A program made the translations under genes and the position numbers. 62,295 bases of DNA from Paenibacillus massiliensis subsp. panacisoli DSM 21345. Its GTDB lineage: Bacteria; Bacillota; Bacilli; Paenibacillales; Paenibacillaceae. The notes below the pieces were generated by a model. The model was not told the origin of the DNA and did not search any database. It saw only the letters and a program-made list of their open reading frames with translations. Location of the stretch: positions 1 through 62,295 of the forward strand of contig NZ_AUFO01000034.1 in NCBI RefSeq assembly GCF_000426545.1, in the 5' to 3' direction. Position 1 is the stretch's first letter. Every line of letters begins with the position of its first letter. Of the stretch, positions 16,338-25,652 are shown piece by piece.

Positions 16338-17495
16338 ATGGATTACTCGTTTTTTTTGCAGCAGCTACATGAAGCTATCCAGAACTCCGCCGCCCATGGC
16401 GGACGTCACAAGCACATCATCCGCTTCAACAGGCCTGGACAATATCGGGAATGTCTGTCGCACCTACAGAAGATGAAATCCGGATTCTCTGGCCTTCGTC
16501 GTATTCAGGCTGCTCACTCCATTCGTGCCCTGATTGCCCCTGCCGCCTGCCGCGAACGTCTGGAGCGTTTTCAGGACAGACTGATGATTGAACGTGACTC
16601 CAGTGTTCGAATTCATAAGAGTAGTACCCCGCAGATCCGTATTGAGCCAGAGGGTGACATTCCTTGGGGGATCAAGCAAATTCGTGCCCCCCGCATTTGG
16701 CCAATCTCAACAGGCTCCCGTGTCCGGATCGGCATTATTGATACCGGTGTGGATTTTCAGCACCCGGATCTTCAGCACGCACTCGCACGAGGGGTTAATT
16801 TGTTGAACCGTGCTTTATGGCCCTACGACGATAACGGTCATGGAACTCATATTGCCGGTACCATTGCTAGCATCAACAGCCAATCCGGCTTGATGGGCGT
16901 CGCCCCACATACCATCATCTATCCTGTGAAGGCTTTTGACCATAATGGCTCCGCTTATGTATCAGATATTGTCCTTGGCATTGACTGGTGTGTACGCAAC
17001 CAGGTTCATATCATTAATATGAGCTTCGGCATGAAGACCCGTAGCAAGGCGCTGCTGGATGTCGTGAACCGAGCCCATCAAAGCAGGATTACCATCGTCG
17101 CCTCCTCTGGAAATGATGGCAAACGCAGCAGCATTGATTATCCGGCACGTTACCCACAGACCATCGCTGTAGGTGCTACAGACAGATTCAAAAGAGTCGC
17201 CAGCTTCAGCAATCGTGGTCCTTACGTAGACGTATATGCCCCTGGAGACAAAATCGTATCCTCCTGGATCAAGGGTCGACACCATGAGATGAGTGGAACG
17301 TCTATGGCCACCTCTCATGTCAGCGGCGCCATTGCCTTGTTGCTCGCCCAGAAGCCTGACCTGTCTCCGTCCGAGATCAAGGCGCTGCTACGCAAGACAT
17401 CTTCTCCCATTCGCTCTCCCAAGGGGGCTACGCGTCGGACCAGCAAACTTGGAGAGATCGATGCCTATCGTCTGCTTCAGGAAGGCTTGAAATAA
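16338..17495 (+). CDS. S8 family serine peptidase (subtilase)
   Basis: A 385-residue subtilisin-type protease with complete triad: Asp135 (IDTGVD), His168 (NGHGTHIAG) and Ser322 (SGTSMATSH), plus the oxyanion Asn259 (SSGNDG). The first 95 residues form a basic N-terminal domain with no signal peptide, so a cytoplasmic AprX-like protease, or one exported by another route, is more likely than a classical secreted subtilisin. GGGGAG precedes the ATG. A candidate promoter is TTGACA (16227-16232) with TGTAAA 17 bases on, whose -10 is poor. It runs against the neighbouring housekeeping genes. Confidence 0.9.
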   Translation: MDYSFFLQQLHEAIQNSAAHGGRHKHIIRFNRPGQYRECLSHLQKMKSGFSGLRRIQAAHSIRALIAPAACRERLERFQDRLMIERDSSVRIHKSSTPQIRIEPEGDIPWGIKQIRAPRIWPISTGSRVRIGIIDTGVDFQHPDLQHALARGVNLLNRALWPYDDNGHGTHIAGTIASINSQSGLMGVAPHTIIYPVKAFDHNGSAYVSDIVLGIDWCVRNQVHIINMSFGMKTRSKALLDVVNRAHQSRITIVASSGNDGKRSSIDYPARYPQTIAVGATDRFKRVASFSNRGPYVDVYAPGDKIVSSWIKGRHHEMSGTSMATSHVSGAIALLLAQKPDLSPSEIKALLRKTSSPIRSPKGATRRTSKLGEIDAYRLLQEGLK

Positions 17496-17532
17496 GCCTG
17501 TCGCTACACTTCTACCGGAAACAAGATAACGA

Positions 17533-17570
17533 GCGGGGCAGAACGAGAAGTGGCTGCCCCACTGTTCCTC
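17533..17570 (+). terminator. Weak terminator after the subtilase
   Basis: GGGGCAG (17535-17541) pairs with CTGCCCC (17554-17560); the following bases are only moderately T rich. The rest of the gap to 17803 shows nothing clear. Confidence 0.4.
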
Positions 17571-17803
17571 GTGCGAACTCACAGGCTGGTGATGAACCTC
17601 ATAGTCTTATGTGAATCTCACTGGCTGATTAACGGTATTTCAAGAGTTCTCAGACCTTTAACAGGAATTCAGCAGCTCGCAGCCGAATATAGAATCTTAG
17701 GTAAGTAGATGGGATGAGCATGCACACTCGAACAGTCATATTTTATCAATTCATCCCGATCTCCACCTCGAATAATGATGATTGATGGTAAGGAGCGAGT
17801 CTA

Positions 17804-18412
17804 ATGAACCTGTTTGAAGGCTGTTTTGAGAAAGCGCTATCTCCAAATCTGAAATGGATTAATGAGCCTCAAGACTGGGGATTTCAGGATGGCAGGCTTG
17901 TCATCGAGGCTCCTGCTGGCGGTGATTTCTTCCTTGACCCAGGCGGTTCCGCACCCAAGAATTCAGCGCCTTTTCTCTATACCAACGTAAGCGGGGACTT
18001 CCGGCTGACCACACAGGTCCGTGTCGATATGAAGGAGCAATATGACTCTGGCTGCTTAATGATCATGGCGAAGGAGGATTATTGGGCGAAGGTATGCTTT
18101 GAATTCTTCGAGGAGGAGCCCTCCATTCTCAGTGTCGTGACCCGTCGCACATCCGATGATTGTGTATCGGCACCTACTGGTGTCCCTGCACCTTATTTAA
18201 GTATTGCAAGAGCTGGCAACAGCTTCGCCTTTCATTACTCGAAGGATGGACTGCGCTGGAAGCTCGTTCGCTATTTCGGCTTGGATTGTCCGAAGGACAT
18301 TCAGATTGGCATTGTTGCCCAATCTCCTATTGGCCAAGGCTGCCAGGTTATCTTCGAGTCACTGGAGCTACAGCATGGTGTAGACGGCGACATTCGTGAG
18401 GTAGTGTCCTAA
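17804..18412 (+). CDS. DUF1349 family protein
   Basis: A 202-residue protein of the DUF1349 type, a concanavalin-like beta-sandwich fold often found near sugar metabolism genes. Typical features seen: WINEPQDWGFQDGRLVIEAP near the start, the DFRLTTQVRVDMKEQYDSGCLM core, and AKVCFEFFEEEPSILSVVTR. No signal peptide, so cytoplasmic. AAGGAG lies eight bases before the ATG. No partner gene is nearby; function unknown. Confidence 0.85.
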   Translation: MNLFEGCFEKALSPNLKWINEPQDWGFQDGRLVIEAPAGGDFFLDPGGSAPKNSAPFLYTNVSGDFRLTTQVRVDMKEQYDSGCLMIMAKEDYWAKVCFEFFEEEPSILSVVTRRTSDDCVSAPTGVPAPYLSIARAGNSFAFHYSKDGLRWKLVRYFGLDCPKDIQIGIVAQSPIGQGCQVIFESLELQHGVDGDIREVVS

Positions 18413-18486
18413 CCCTATTGATTAGGCGGCCAATAAGGCTACGAAATATGAAATAGGCATGGGCTGGTTTTTTCGACGATGAAGCA

Positions 18487-18544
18487 CAACAAAGGGGCGC
18501 CTGACCGTTTATTCGGCTTGGGCTGCCCCTTAAGACCTTTGTTG
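18487..18544. terminator. Nested inverted repeat between convergent genes
   Basis: Outer arms CAACAAAGG (18487-18495) and CCTTTGTTG (18536-18544) enclose inner arms AAGGGGC and GCCCCTT. Inner and outer stems share bases and are alternatives. It probably ends transcription from the DUF1349 gene and from the converging ABC operon, which stops at 18641. Confidence 0.5.
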
Positions 18545-18640
18545 ACCTGAAACTAGCCATTTGACTACTTTATCTCACCAAGGCTGATCTCCCGCTGTGT
18601 TGTGTGGTCGCCATTAAGCCCCAATCTGCGATCTGCCCTG

Positions 18641-20011
18641 CTACCTTGCTGGACCTGACTCAGACACTGTAGACCCTATAGGGACACTCAGTACTTCGGT
18701 GCAGCCTAAAGTCATCCCTGGCTTTAAAGAGTATATGCCGCTGAACCCGGAGCCCTCCAATTCATCGCGTACAAGGTTGGTCTCCTCCCAAGGAGCATGC
18801 ACCAGCAGCGTCTGGCGCGCTGTCATGCTGCGAAGCATGACACGGACATCCTCCAGTCCTTGATGCACCTTGTATGTGATTCGTTTCACAGCACACCCGG
18901 AGACTAGCTCCCCCTTCAGCAACCTATTGCCGAATGTATCCTTGTAGGTATGACCCGTTAGCAGCACTGTATGCGCGGACTCCGTGGCTAACTGCTGGTA
19001 ATACCATTGAGAGCTCACTGACTCCATTGTGCCATCCGCCGTGAAAATGACAGCTGGACCTGCGGCGAGCAATTGTACTCTCTCAGCATCACTGGACGGG
19101 ATATGCAGTAACTTCCTATCCATTGCCGCCGCAATTCTGGCTTCGGCCTCTGGACGCAGCCAATCCTTCCACTGTAGCAACTGCCTCAAGCCATTCCAGA
19201 CCTTGTTCTCAACGATCAGAGGGATGTCAGGGAATTGCTCTCCGACCCACACTAGCAGATCCTGTCCCCTTCCAAAGGCCGGAACAGGCATTAACACATG
19301 CCCCCCATTCTGAAAGGTCGCCACTAGTTCCGCACGCAATTGAATTTGCTTGTCCTCCTGCGTCTCCACATCCATACCATACGCTGCATCGACGATCGAA
19401 ATATCGGGACAACCGCCCTCATTCTGCTGACCAGATAGCAAAGCTTCCTCAGCTACCTGAACCTCTGGTCGATCTGCTGCAATGAGTTCAGACTCAGCAT
19501 TGTAATCTCCCGAGAAGAAAACTCGCCGGCCCTCCATGATCACGTCGTACCATACGGATCCAGCCAAATGACCAGTGCGCCCCCATCTGAACGATAATCC
19601 TTCAGTGTGCTCATGCCATTGTCCTGCAGATACAGTCTCTTCAATGTAACGATAAGTGATCGCTTGAATATGCTCCTCCTCGTAGGGGAGCTCGCCTTGT
19701 CTTGCATGAACGAAGGTAGACCATGAACGGAAATAGGAGGCAAGCTGTTCTGCTGTCGCGCGCGTCGTCCATACTTCCCCTCGATAGCCCAGCTTGTAAA
19801 GCAAGGGCAATGCCATGGAGTGGTCTTCATGGGCGTGGGACAGGAATACTGCGGTCAGCTCAGGCACCCGTTCATTGGACAGCAACGGATATTCGCCTGT
19901 GCCAACCTTCTTCACACCGCAATCCAGCAGGATTTTATGTCTTTCGCCTGTGATCAGGTAGCAGGAACGTCCATGCTCCCCTGCTCCCCCCCAGATTGTC
20001 ACACTAATCAT
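18641..20011 (-). CDS. MBL-fold metallo-hydrolase, beta-CASP type
   Basis: A 456-residue zinc hydrolase. Metal motifs HAHEDH (about 63-68), GHLAGS and FFSGDYN are intact. An insert with PVPAFGRGQDLL and a C-terminal segment with LLTGHTYKDTFGN and VHAP resemble the beta-CASP and RMMBL parts of CPSF73/RNase J-like nucleases. Most relatives cut RNA or DNA; the substrate here is unknown. The start ATG overlaps the permease stop as ATGA, so it is translationally coupled to the transporter operon and is its last gene. That setting suggests it acts on what the transporter brings in, which is inference. Confidence 0.85.
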   Translation of the reverse strand: MISVTIWGGAGEHGRSCYLITGERHKILLDCGVKKVGTGEYPLLSNERVPELTAVFLSHAHEDHSMALPLLYKLGYRGEVWTTRATAEQLASYFRSWSTFVHARQGELPYEEEHIQAITYRYIEETVSAGQWHEHTEGLSFRWGRTGHLAGSVWYDVIMEGRRVFFSGDYNAESELIAADRPEVQVAEEALLSGQQNEGGCPDISIVDAAYGMDVETQEDKQIQLRAELVATFQNGGHVLMPVPAFGRGQDLLVWVGEQFPDIPLIVENKVWNGLRQLLQWKDWLRPEAEARIAAAMDRKLLHIPSSDAERVQLLAAGPAVIFTADGTMESVSSQWYYQQLATESAHTVLLTGHTYKDTFGNRLLKGELVSGCAVKRITYKVHQGLEDVRVMLRSMTARQTLLVHAPWEETNLVRDELEGSGFSGIYSLKPGMTLGCTEVLSVPIGSTVSESGPAR

Positions 20012-21675
20012 CGTGCATTCCACTTTCTTGTCGAGCTTACATTCTCGATTAATATCAATATCGCTGTAGTAAGGCCCACTGTGACGACAGCCATCGCCAT
20101 ACCAAGGGATACCTGTCCCTGCTCGAACTGCGCGAAGATATAAGTGGCAGAAGTCTGAACAGAAGGCGGCAGGATCAGCAATGAAGCTACCAGCTCACGT
20201 GAGGCAATGGTGAACGTCATCATCCAGCCTGCCAGCATCCCCGGTAATATCAGAGGCAACATAATCCGGCGGAAAATATAGAAGGGTGCCCCTCCAAATA
20301 CCGCGCCTGCCTGAAATAGAGAAGGATCAAGCTGATTCAGGCCTGCCTTGACGTATTGAACTGTATAAGGAACGAACAGCACTACATACGTCAATATTAC
20401 CATTCCATATGTGTTGTACAGTCGGATCGGCATCCATGGTGAATTCCACAGTAGAATTAGACCCACGACAATGACAATGCCAGGGACCGTGTTAGGCAGT
20501 AGACTGAACAAATCCGTCACCCGTGCAACTCTCGTCGCAGAGCGCCCAATAATGAGAGCGAACCAGGTACCCAAGATGACGGCTACCGTAGATGCGGCGA
20601 GCGACAACAGCGTGCTGCTAACCAGAGCATTCATGCTCTCAGAACCCCATGTCAGCAATTGCACATAATAATCCAGCGTAAAGTTATCCCAGGCCAATCC
20701 CACGCCTCTCAGCTTCATTGTAGATGCCGCAATAATGGAGAAGTAAGGTACGCCTATAGAGAACAACAGCAGCAGCAATACATACAGGTAACAGAGCCAC
20801 AGTGTCCAGCCTTTTAGACGATATGAGGTACCTCTCGCTCCCTTACCACCTACCAGTCGATAGGAGTATTTACGGCTGATAAGGGATTGCATGTACCATA
20901 CGACCAAGCATACAGCCAGCAGGACGGAAGCCAGCGACGTTGCTTTGCCAAAATGAATAGGCCAACTAGAGATGTACTTGTGAATCTCTGACGTCATCAC
21001 CTCATACCCGATCCTTCTTCCGAAGGTAGCAGGGGTGCCGAACTCTGCGATGGTCTTCACGAAGATCAGCATCGCGCCCATGCCGAAGGCAGACAGCAGC
21101 AGGGGGACAATGATTCTGCGGAAGCGGTACAGGAAGCCCCCACCATGAACGGCTCCTGCCTCATCAAGACTTCCCCCGATCTGAATCAGCGCCCCTCTCA
21201 GGAGCAAATACAGGAAGGGGAACAAGTGCAGACTCATGATCATCACCATGCCCCCAAAGCTGAAGAAGGCAGGAGTGATACCCGAGGCAGATGGTACGAG
21301 CTGCTCCAGATAACCATTTTTTTGCATGAACAGAATCCAGCCCATGGACCCAATATAAGGTGGCGTCATGAACGGAATGAGGAAAATAACATCCAGGAAG
21401 CGGTACCTGCCCAAGCTGGTACTCGACATCATCCATGCCAAGGGCAGCGCCAGCACCGTCGTTCCCGCAATTACGCATACACCTAGCCAAATCGAGTCCA
21501 GCAACACACCAGACAGCTCCGATTCCAGCATAATGCGGAATGGAGACGATATATCCAGCTCCCCCTCGGGATACACGCTCTGAACGAAGATCATACCCAG
21601 CGGAACAATAATTAGAAAAGTAAGGACGAGCAGCGCCAATGCTATGCTGCACGCCCGTATATAACGACTTGTCAT
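20008..21675 (-). CDS. ABC transporter permease (fused, two MetI-like domains)
   Basis: A 555-residue inner-membrane permease made of two binding-protein-dependent transport domains in one chain, about 12 membrane segments. Each half has its ATPase-contacting loop (AGAVHGGGFLYRFRRIIVPL near residue 195 and AGAVFGGAPFYIFRRIMLPL near residue 480). This fused layout is typical of ferric iron (FbpB/SfuB) and 2-aminoethylphosphonate importers. GGGAG precedes the ATG. It sits between the binding protein and the metallo-hydrolase. Confidence 0.9.
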   Translation of the reverse strand: MTSRYIRACSIALALLVLTFLIIVPLGMIFVQSVYPEGELDISSPFRIMLESELSGVLLDSIWLGVCVIAGTTVLALPLAWMMSSTSLGRYRFLDVIFLIPFMTPPYIGSMGWILFMQKNGYLEQLVPSASGITPAFFSFGGMVMIMSLHLFPFLYLLLRGALIQIGGSLDEAGAVHGGGFLYRFRRIIVPLLLSAFGMGAMLIFVKTIAEFGTPATFGRRIGYEVMTSEIHKYISSWPIHFGKATSLASVLLAVCLVVWYMQSLISRKYSYRLVGGKGARGTSYRLKGWTLWLCYLYVLLLLLFSIGVPYFSIIAASTMKLRGVGLAWDNFTLDYYVQLLTWGSESMNALVSSTLLSLAASTVAVILGTWFALIIGRSATRVARVTDLFSLLPNTVPGIVIVVGLILLWNSPWMPIRLYNTYGMVILTYVVLFVPYTVQYVKAGLNQLDPSLFQAGAVFGGAPFYIFRRIMLPLILPGMLAGWMMTFTIASRELVASLLILPPSVQTSATYIFAQFEQGQVSLGMAMAVVTVGLTTAILILIENVSSTRKWNAR

Positions 21676-21688
21676 GTATACTCCCGTA

Positions 21689-22747
21689 TTACTTGAATAG
21701 CTTCAGGAAGCGGTCAGTTACATCAGCACCGTGCTCAGACATCCAGTTCCAGTCCACGGCAAGCACCGGAATCTCATCGAGATTGGCACGATTCTCAGCG
21801 TGAATATCCGTACGCCCTGGTAGCAGATAAGCATCTCCCACCAGCTTCTGTGCTTCATCCGAGAGCAGGTAGTCAATGAATGCCTTGGCTTCATCCACGT
21901 GCTCGCTGGATTTCATAATCATCGCTGGTCGTGGGCTGATGACAGTGCCTTCTTTCGGGTAAATGATGTCGATTGGCTCGCCCTTATCCTTGGCCTTATA
22001 GGTCATATAATCCACCGCGGACGCCACTACGCCCTTTGCACCAGTAATAACCGGATCAAGCGCCTCCTGGTTCGCTCCAGCGAGCGCAACTCCGTTAGCC
22101 TTGTAGTCTTCGAACAACGTCCAGCCTTCCTCGCCCTTCACGCTCAGATAGCCCGTCATGAAGTCCAATGCAGAGCCTGACAGCGATGGATCAGGAATGT
22201 TCACCTGATCCTTGAACTCGGGCTTGCTGAGATCTGCCCAAGATGTCGGTGGTGTCTTGACCTCATTCGTGTTGTACGCAATGCCAAGTGCAGATGCGCT
22301 GGTGCTGAAGTAATGACCCTCAGCATCAGACCAGTCCGGGTTCAGCTTGTCTGCGTTCGCAGCTTCTGGATAAGCCATGGTCAAGCCGTCAGCCTTGAGA
22401 CCTTGTGCGGATGGCAAAGATGCCAGAATGACGACATCTGCGACCGGATTGGATTTCTCTGCTTCCATTCTGGCCAGAATCTTGCCAGTCGTACCTTGGA
22501 ACATCTCCACCTTAACACCACTTGCCTGCTCATAGCCTGCAATCAGATTTTTGGCCAGCCCCTCTGGTCCGGCACTGTACACGACGAGCTTCTTCTCTGC
22601 TGATGCTGGTGCTGCACCTGCTTCAGCTCCAGATGTCCCCGTCGTCGCCGCAGGGCCCGCCGCTCCACAGCCTGTCACCGCCAACCCAATTATCAAGGCC
22701 AGACTGCTCAGCACATGCCCACGTGTCCATTTCATCTTGCTCTTCAT
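21689..22747 (-). CDS. ABC transporter substrate-binding lipoprotein
   Basis: A 352-residue lipoprotein: signal peptide with lipobox LAVTGC, low-complexity Ala/Gly linker, then a periplasmic-type binding fold (LVVYSAGPEGLAKNLIAGYE; KILARMEAEKSNPVADVV; IPDPSLSGSALDF). The family is that of Fe(III) and 2-aminoethylphosphonate receptors. I do not see the paired tyrosines that would settle iron binding, so the ligand is open. GGGGAG is upstream of the ATG. It lies 18 bases after the ATPase gene and 13 before the permease. Confidence 0.9.
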   Translation of the reverse strand: MKSKMKWTRGHVLSSLALIIGLAVTGCGAAGPAATTGTSGAEAGAAPASAEKKLVVYSAGPEGLAKNLIAGYEQASGVKVEMFQGTTGKILARMEAEKSNPVADVVILASLPSAQGLKADGLTMAYPEAANADKLNPDWSDAEGHYFSTSASALGIAYNTNEVKTPPTSWADLSKPEFKDQVNIPDPSLSGSALDFMTGYLSVKGEEGWTLFEDYKANGVALAGANQEALDPVITGAKGVVASAVDYMTYKAKDKGEPIDIIYPKEGTVISPRPAMIMKSSEHVDEAKAFIDYLLSDEAQKLVGDAYLLPGRTDIHAENRANLDEIPVLAVDWNWMSEHGADVTDRFLKLFK

Positions 22748-22765
22748 TTCTCCATCTCCCCTAAT

Positions 22766-23749
22766 TCATGATTGCTTCATATAGTGAATATGTTCTTTGG
22801 ATACAAAGACATCACGCTGCTCGCCAACAGATAGTCTTGTGTGATGGTAAGCCATCCAGTGCTGTCCTGTATCTGTTGTGAGTCCAATCTCGTATCGGTC
22901 TCCTAAATAACTGACATGTCGTATGTTCACACGATAACGCTCTAACTGCTTAGCAGAAGACTGGTGATCTGACTCCCATAAAATGTGCTCTGGCCGGAAC
23001 ATGATCTCGTCCTCGATCAACCAGTTGGATTTGCCAATGAACCGAGCTACCAGCGCATTCGAAGGACGATTGTAAATGTCCTCCGGGGCTCCTGATTGCA
23101 GAATCTGCCCGCTGTTCATCACCACAATCTCATTCGACATGGACATGGCCTCCATCTGATCATGCGTGACATAGAGCGCCGTCAGTCCGAGATCATGTAC
23201 CAATGACATCATTTCCACCCGCATCTCCTCACGCAATACAGCGTCAAGCGCGCTTAACGGCTCATCGAACAACACCAGTCTTGGACGGATCGCCACTGCC
23301 CGGGCAAATGCTACCCGCTGCTGCTGGCCACCCGAGAGCTCGTGAGGATAGCGTTGCTCCATACCCTGAAGCCGTACTGATGCCAATGCCTCCATCACCG
23401 TGCTACGCACATCTTTGTGACGTTTGCCTGCCATAAGTCCATAGGCTACATTGTCATACACCGTCATATGCGGCCAGAGGGCAAAATCCTGGAACACCAT
23501 GCCGAACTGACGCTTGTGCACAGGCACATCCTTGCGCTCCGCAGCTGAGAACAGAGTCTGGTCGCCAAGGGATATCCGTCCCGTGTCAGGTCGTTCCAGA
23601 CCAGCTATCATCCGCAGCAGCGTTGTTTTGCCACAGCCGGAAGGACCAAGTAACGTAGTGAATCGACGATGACGTACGATGAGATCCGTCTGATGCAATG
23701 CAGTGGTCTCACCGAATGTCTTGCTAACTCCTTGTATATTCAGATCCAT
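22766..23749 (-). CDS. ABC transporter ATP-binding protein
   Basis: A 327-residue importer ATPase: Walker A GPSGCGKTT (about 35-43), Q-loop FQDFALWPH, signature LSGGQQQR, Walker B LVLFDEP and the switch His in VTHDQ, followed by a short TOBE-like C-terminal domain from about 240. First gene of the operon ATPase, binding protein, permease, metallo-hydrolase. Divergent from the lysR gene, with a 183-base shared upstream region. Confidence 0.93.
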   Translation of the reverse strand: MDLNIQGVSKTFGETTALHQTDLIVRHRRFTTLLGPSGCGKTTLLRMIAGLERPDTGRISLGDQTLFSAAERKDVPVHKRQFGMVFQDFALWPHMTVYDNVAYGLMAGKRHKDVRSTVMEALASVRLQGMEQRYPHELSGGQQQRVAFARAVAIRPRLVLFDEPLSALDAVLREEMRVEMMSLVHDLGLTALYVTHDQMEAMSMSNEIVVMNSGQILQSGAPEDIYNRPSNALVARFIGKSNWLIEDEIMFRPEHILWESDHQSSAKQLERYRVNIRHVSYLGDRYEIGLTTDTGQHWMAYHHTRLSVGEQRDVFVSKEHIHYMKQS

Positions 23750-23871
23750 TGCTTACTCCCTGCTATTTCTTATCTGTCATGACTGTTTACAGTGTAATTC
23801 TTCAATTTAAGAGCAGTGTCAGCGGAAGGTAAGCGCAAAATTAATAATTTCAATGAATTCTATTAACATTC

Positions 23872-23886
23872 ATAGATTTAATCTAT
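23872..23886. promoter_or_regulatory. Likely LysR operator
   Basis: Perfect palindrome ATAGATT-T-AATCTAT that also contains the T-N11-A LysR box (T23873, A23885). It lies 46 bases before the lysR start and 122 before the ABC operon start. Confidence 0.6.
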
Positions 23887-23932
23887 ATAGAGGGATCTTC
23901 AGCTGGATACCAGCTTGAAAGGAGAGAGTGAA

Positions 23933-24832
23933 TTGCACCTGAATCTACTAAAGCTACATATCGTGGAATTGCTGGACAAGCATCAGAAAATCACCGCAGT
24001 CGCCGATTTGCTAGGATTAAAGCAACCAACGGTGACCTTTCATATGAAAAATCTGGAGAAGGAGATGGGGGTTAAGCTCTTCGATGCACGCATGGGCCGA
24101 ATCCTGCTGACGGATGCGGGACGTGCCTTACTGCATTATTCGGTCAAAATTAACGCGCTCGCGAACGAAGCGCAGCGGGTGGTCCGTGAATTCGACACCC
24201 TGCAGCGTGGTCATATCTCCATAGGAGCAAGCTACGTATCGGCGACGTATATTTTGCCAGCCATTCTGCATCGGTTCTCCCAGGAGTATCCTGGTATTCA
24301 AATTTCGTTGTCCGTCAAGACTGCTCCAGTCATCCAAGAGAAGCTGCATCGCCGTGAGTTCGATCTTGGTCTCGTCTCCACCGAGCCATTCACTATGAGC
24401 TCCCTAACGGCTGAACAGATCTGTAAGGATGAGCTTGTCTTAATCTGTGCACCGACACATCCACTGGCGAGCACGCAGGAGCTTACCGCGGATATCTTGG
24501 CCTCGGCCTCCTTCATACTCCACGGCAGGGATTCCAACACACGACAGCTAACGGACAAATGGCTAGACAATGCAGGAAGATCCCTTACGTCCAGACTCGA
24601 GATGGATTCTCTGGAGGCCATTAAACAGACAGTCATGCTGGGAGAGCACGTATCCTTCGTATCCCGTATCGCTGTGGAGGCCGAAGTCGATAGGGGGCAA
24701 CTTATCGCTCAGCCGATTCCTGACAACCCTTACGAACGGTACATCTACCTCGTCAGCAACTCCGATCGGCACCGTTCGGCACTCATTCAACATCTAGCCG
24801 GGTATATCGCACTCGCGTACCAGCCTGTCTAA
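23933..24832 (+). CDS. LysR family transcriptional regulator
   Basis: A 299-residue LysR-type regulator: N-terminal winged helix with ADLLGLKQPTVTFHMKNLEK as recognition region, linker helix, then the two-lobe effector-binding domain (HISIGASYVSATYILPAILHRF onwards). The start is TTG at 23933 with AAAGGAG eight bases before; an earlier TTG at 23915 has no ribosome site. It is divergent from the ABC importer operon, so it very likely controls that operon in response to the imported solute. Confidence 0.9.
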   Translation: MHLNLLKLHIVELLDKHQKITAVADLLGLKQPTVTFHMKNLEKEMGVKLFDARMGRILLTDAGRALLHYSVKINALANEAQRVVREFDTLQRGHISIGASYVSATYILPAILHRFSQEYPGIQISLSVKTAPVIQEKLHRREFDLGLVSTEPFTMSSLTAEQICKDELVLICAPTHPLASTQELTADILASASFILHGRDSNTRQLTDKWLDNAGRSLTSRLEMDSLEAIKQTVMLGEHVSFVSRIAVEAEVDRGQLIAQPIPDNPYERYIYLVSNSDRHRSALIQHLAGYIALAYQPV

Positions 24833-24882
24833 TCTCTGTTGGGCCCAAGTAAAGATTCAGACAGGAAGGCTTCAGCTCATAC

Positions 24883-24923
24883 GAAAAATGGGGCTGTCAC
24901 CTATGTGAACATCCCCATTTTTC
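24883..24923. terminator. Terminator after lysR (bidirectional)
   Basis: GAAAAATGGGG pairs with CCCCATTTTTC around a 17-base loop; T runs on both strands. It separates lysR from the converging gene fragment at 25087. Confidence 0.85.
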
Positions 24924-25086
24924 AGAAATTTATAAATATTTAAACGAATACTTATCGTGCACCCTCAGATTCCGTAATCATGGCATGAATTTTACTCAAA
25001 TTTGACTTGAAATATGTAGTAAAGTACCAGTCATGATATTCTTGCGGTACATGAATCTCATCAATGCTTTCCTGACGTTGAATGGC

Positions 25087-25458
25087 TTACGTCACTATTT
25101 CAGTGATACGCGTTATGTATCCCTTCACTTCGTCAAGCTCTTGCAAAGAGCATACCTCGCCATGTCCCGGTACGATAGTTTCGACATCCAGCTGTTCGAC
25201 CTGCCCCAAAATATTCAGCCATTCCTGAGGATTGGCATACATTAGAACCGGGTGATGCTGTGATAGTACCAGGTCTCCCATTACGACAATTTTGTCCTCC
25301 GGGATGTACACGATTGCATCGCTTTGCGTGTGACCACCGCCAAAGGTAAGGAGCTGAATGCTACGCTTGCTGCCATGTATGGTCATCTGTTGATCAAAAG
25401 TGATCGTCGGCAGTGAATGTACGAGATTAGGGAGCATCTTCACGAACTCACGGTCCAA
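25087..25458 (-). pseudogene. N-terminally truncated MBL-fold hydrolase
   Basis: The 123-residue frame keeps only the back half of a metallo-beta-lactamase-fold enzyme: third-ligand segment GGGHTQSDA, the bridging Asp in VVMGDLV and VPGHGEV. The HxHxDH motif that normally lies 60-80 residues earlier is absent, and a stop closes the frame shortly upstream, near the argS terminator. The TTG start has no clear ribosome site. Probably a decayed remnant rather than an active enzyme. Confidence 0.65.
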
Positions 25459-25512
25459 AGAATCCTGGCAGAGAGCACCAAAATGGGCTGAAACAGCGGC
25501 TACTGCACCTTA

Positions 25513-25544
25513 TAAAGGAAATAGGCCACCCCTTAGGATGGCCC
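25513..25544 (-). terminator. Terminator after argS
   Basis: GGCCATCC/GGGTGGCC stem with a short loop and a T-rich tail on the minus strand. Confidence 0.7.
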
Positions 25545-25652
25545 TTTCTTTCAGTCTCAGCACACTTCGCATTACAATCCGTCCTACAACAAAACTAGCT
25601 CTGAGACAATCTTATTCAAATTGTAATCACTTAAGAGGTACGGTTGAGCAGG

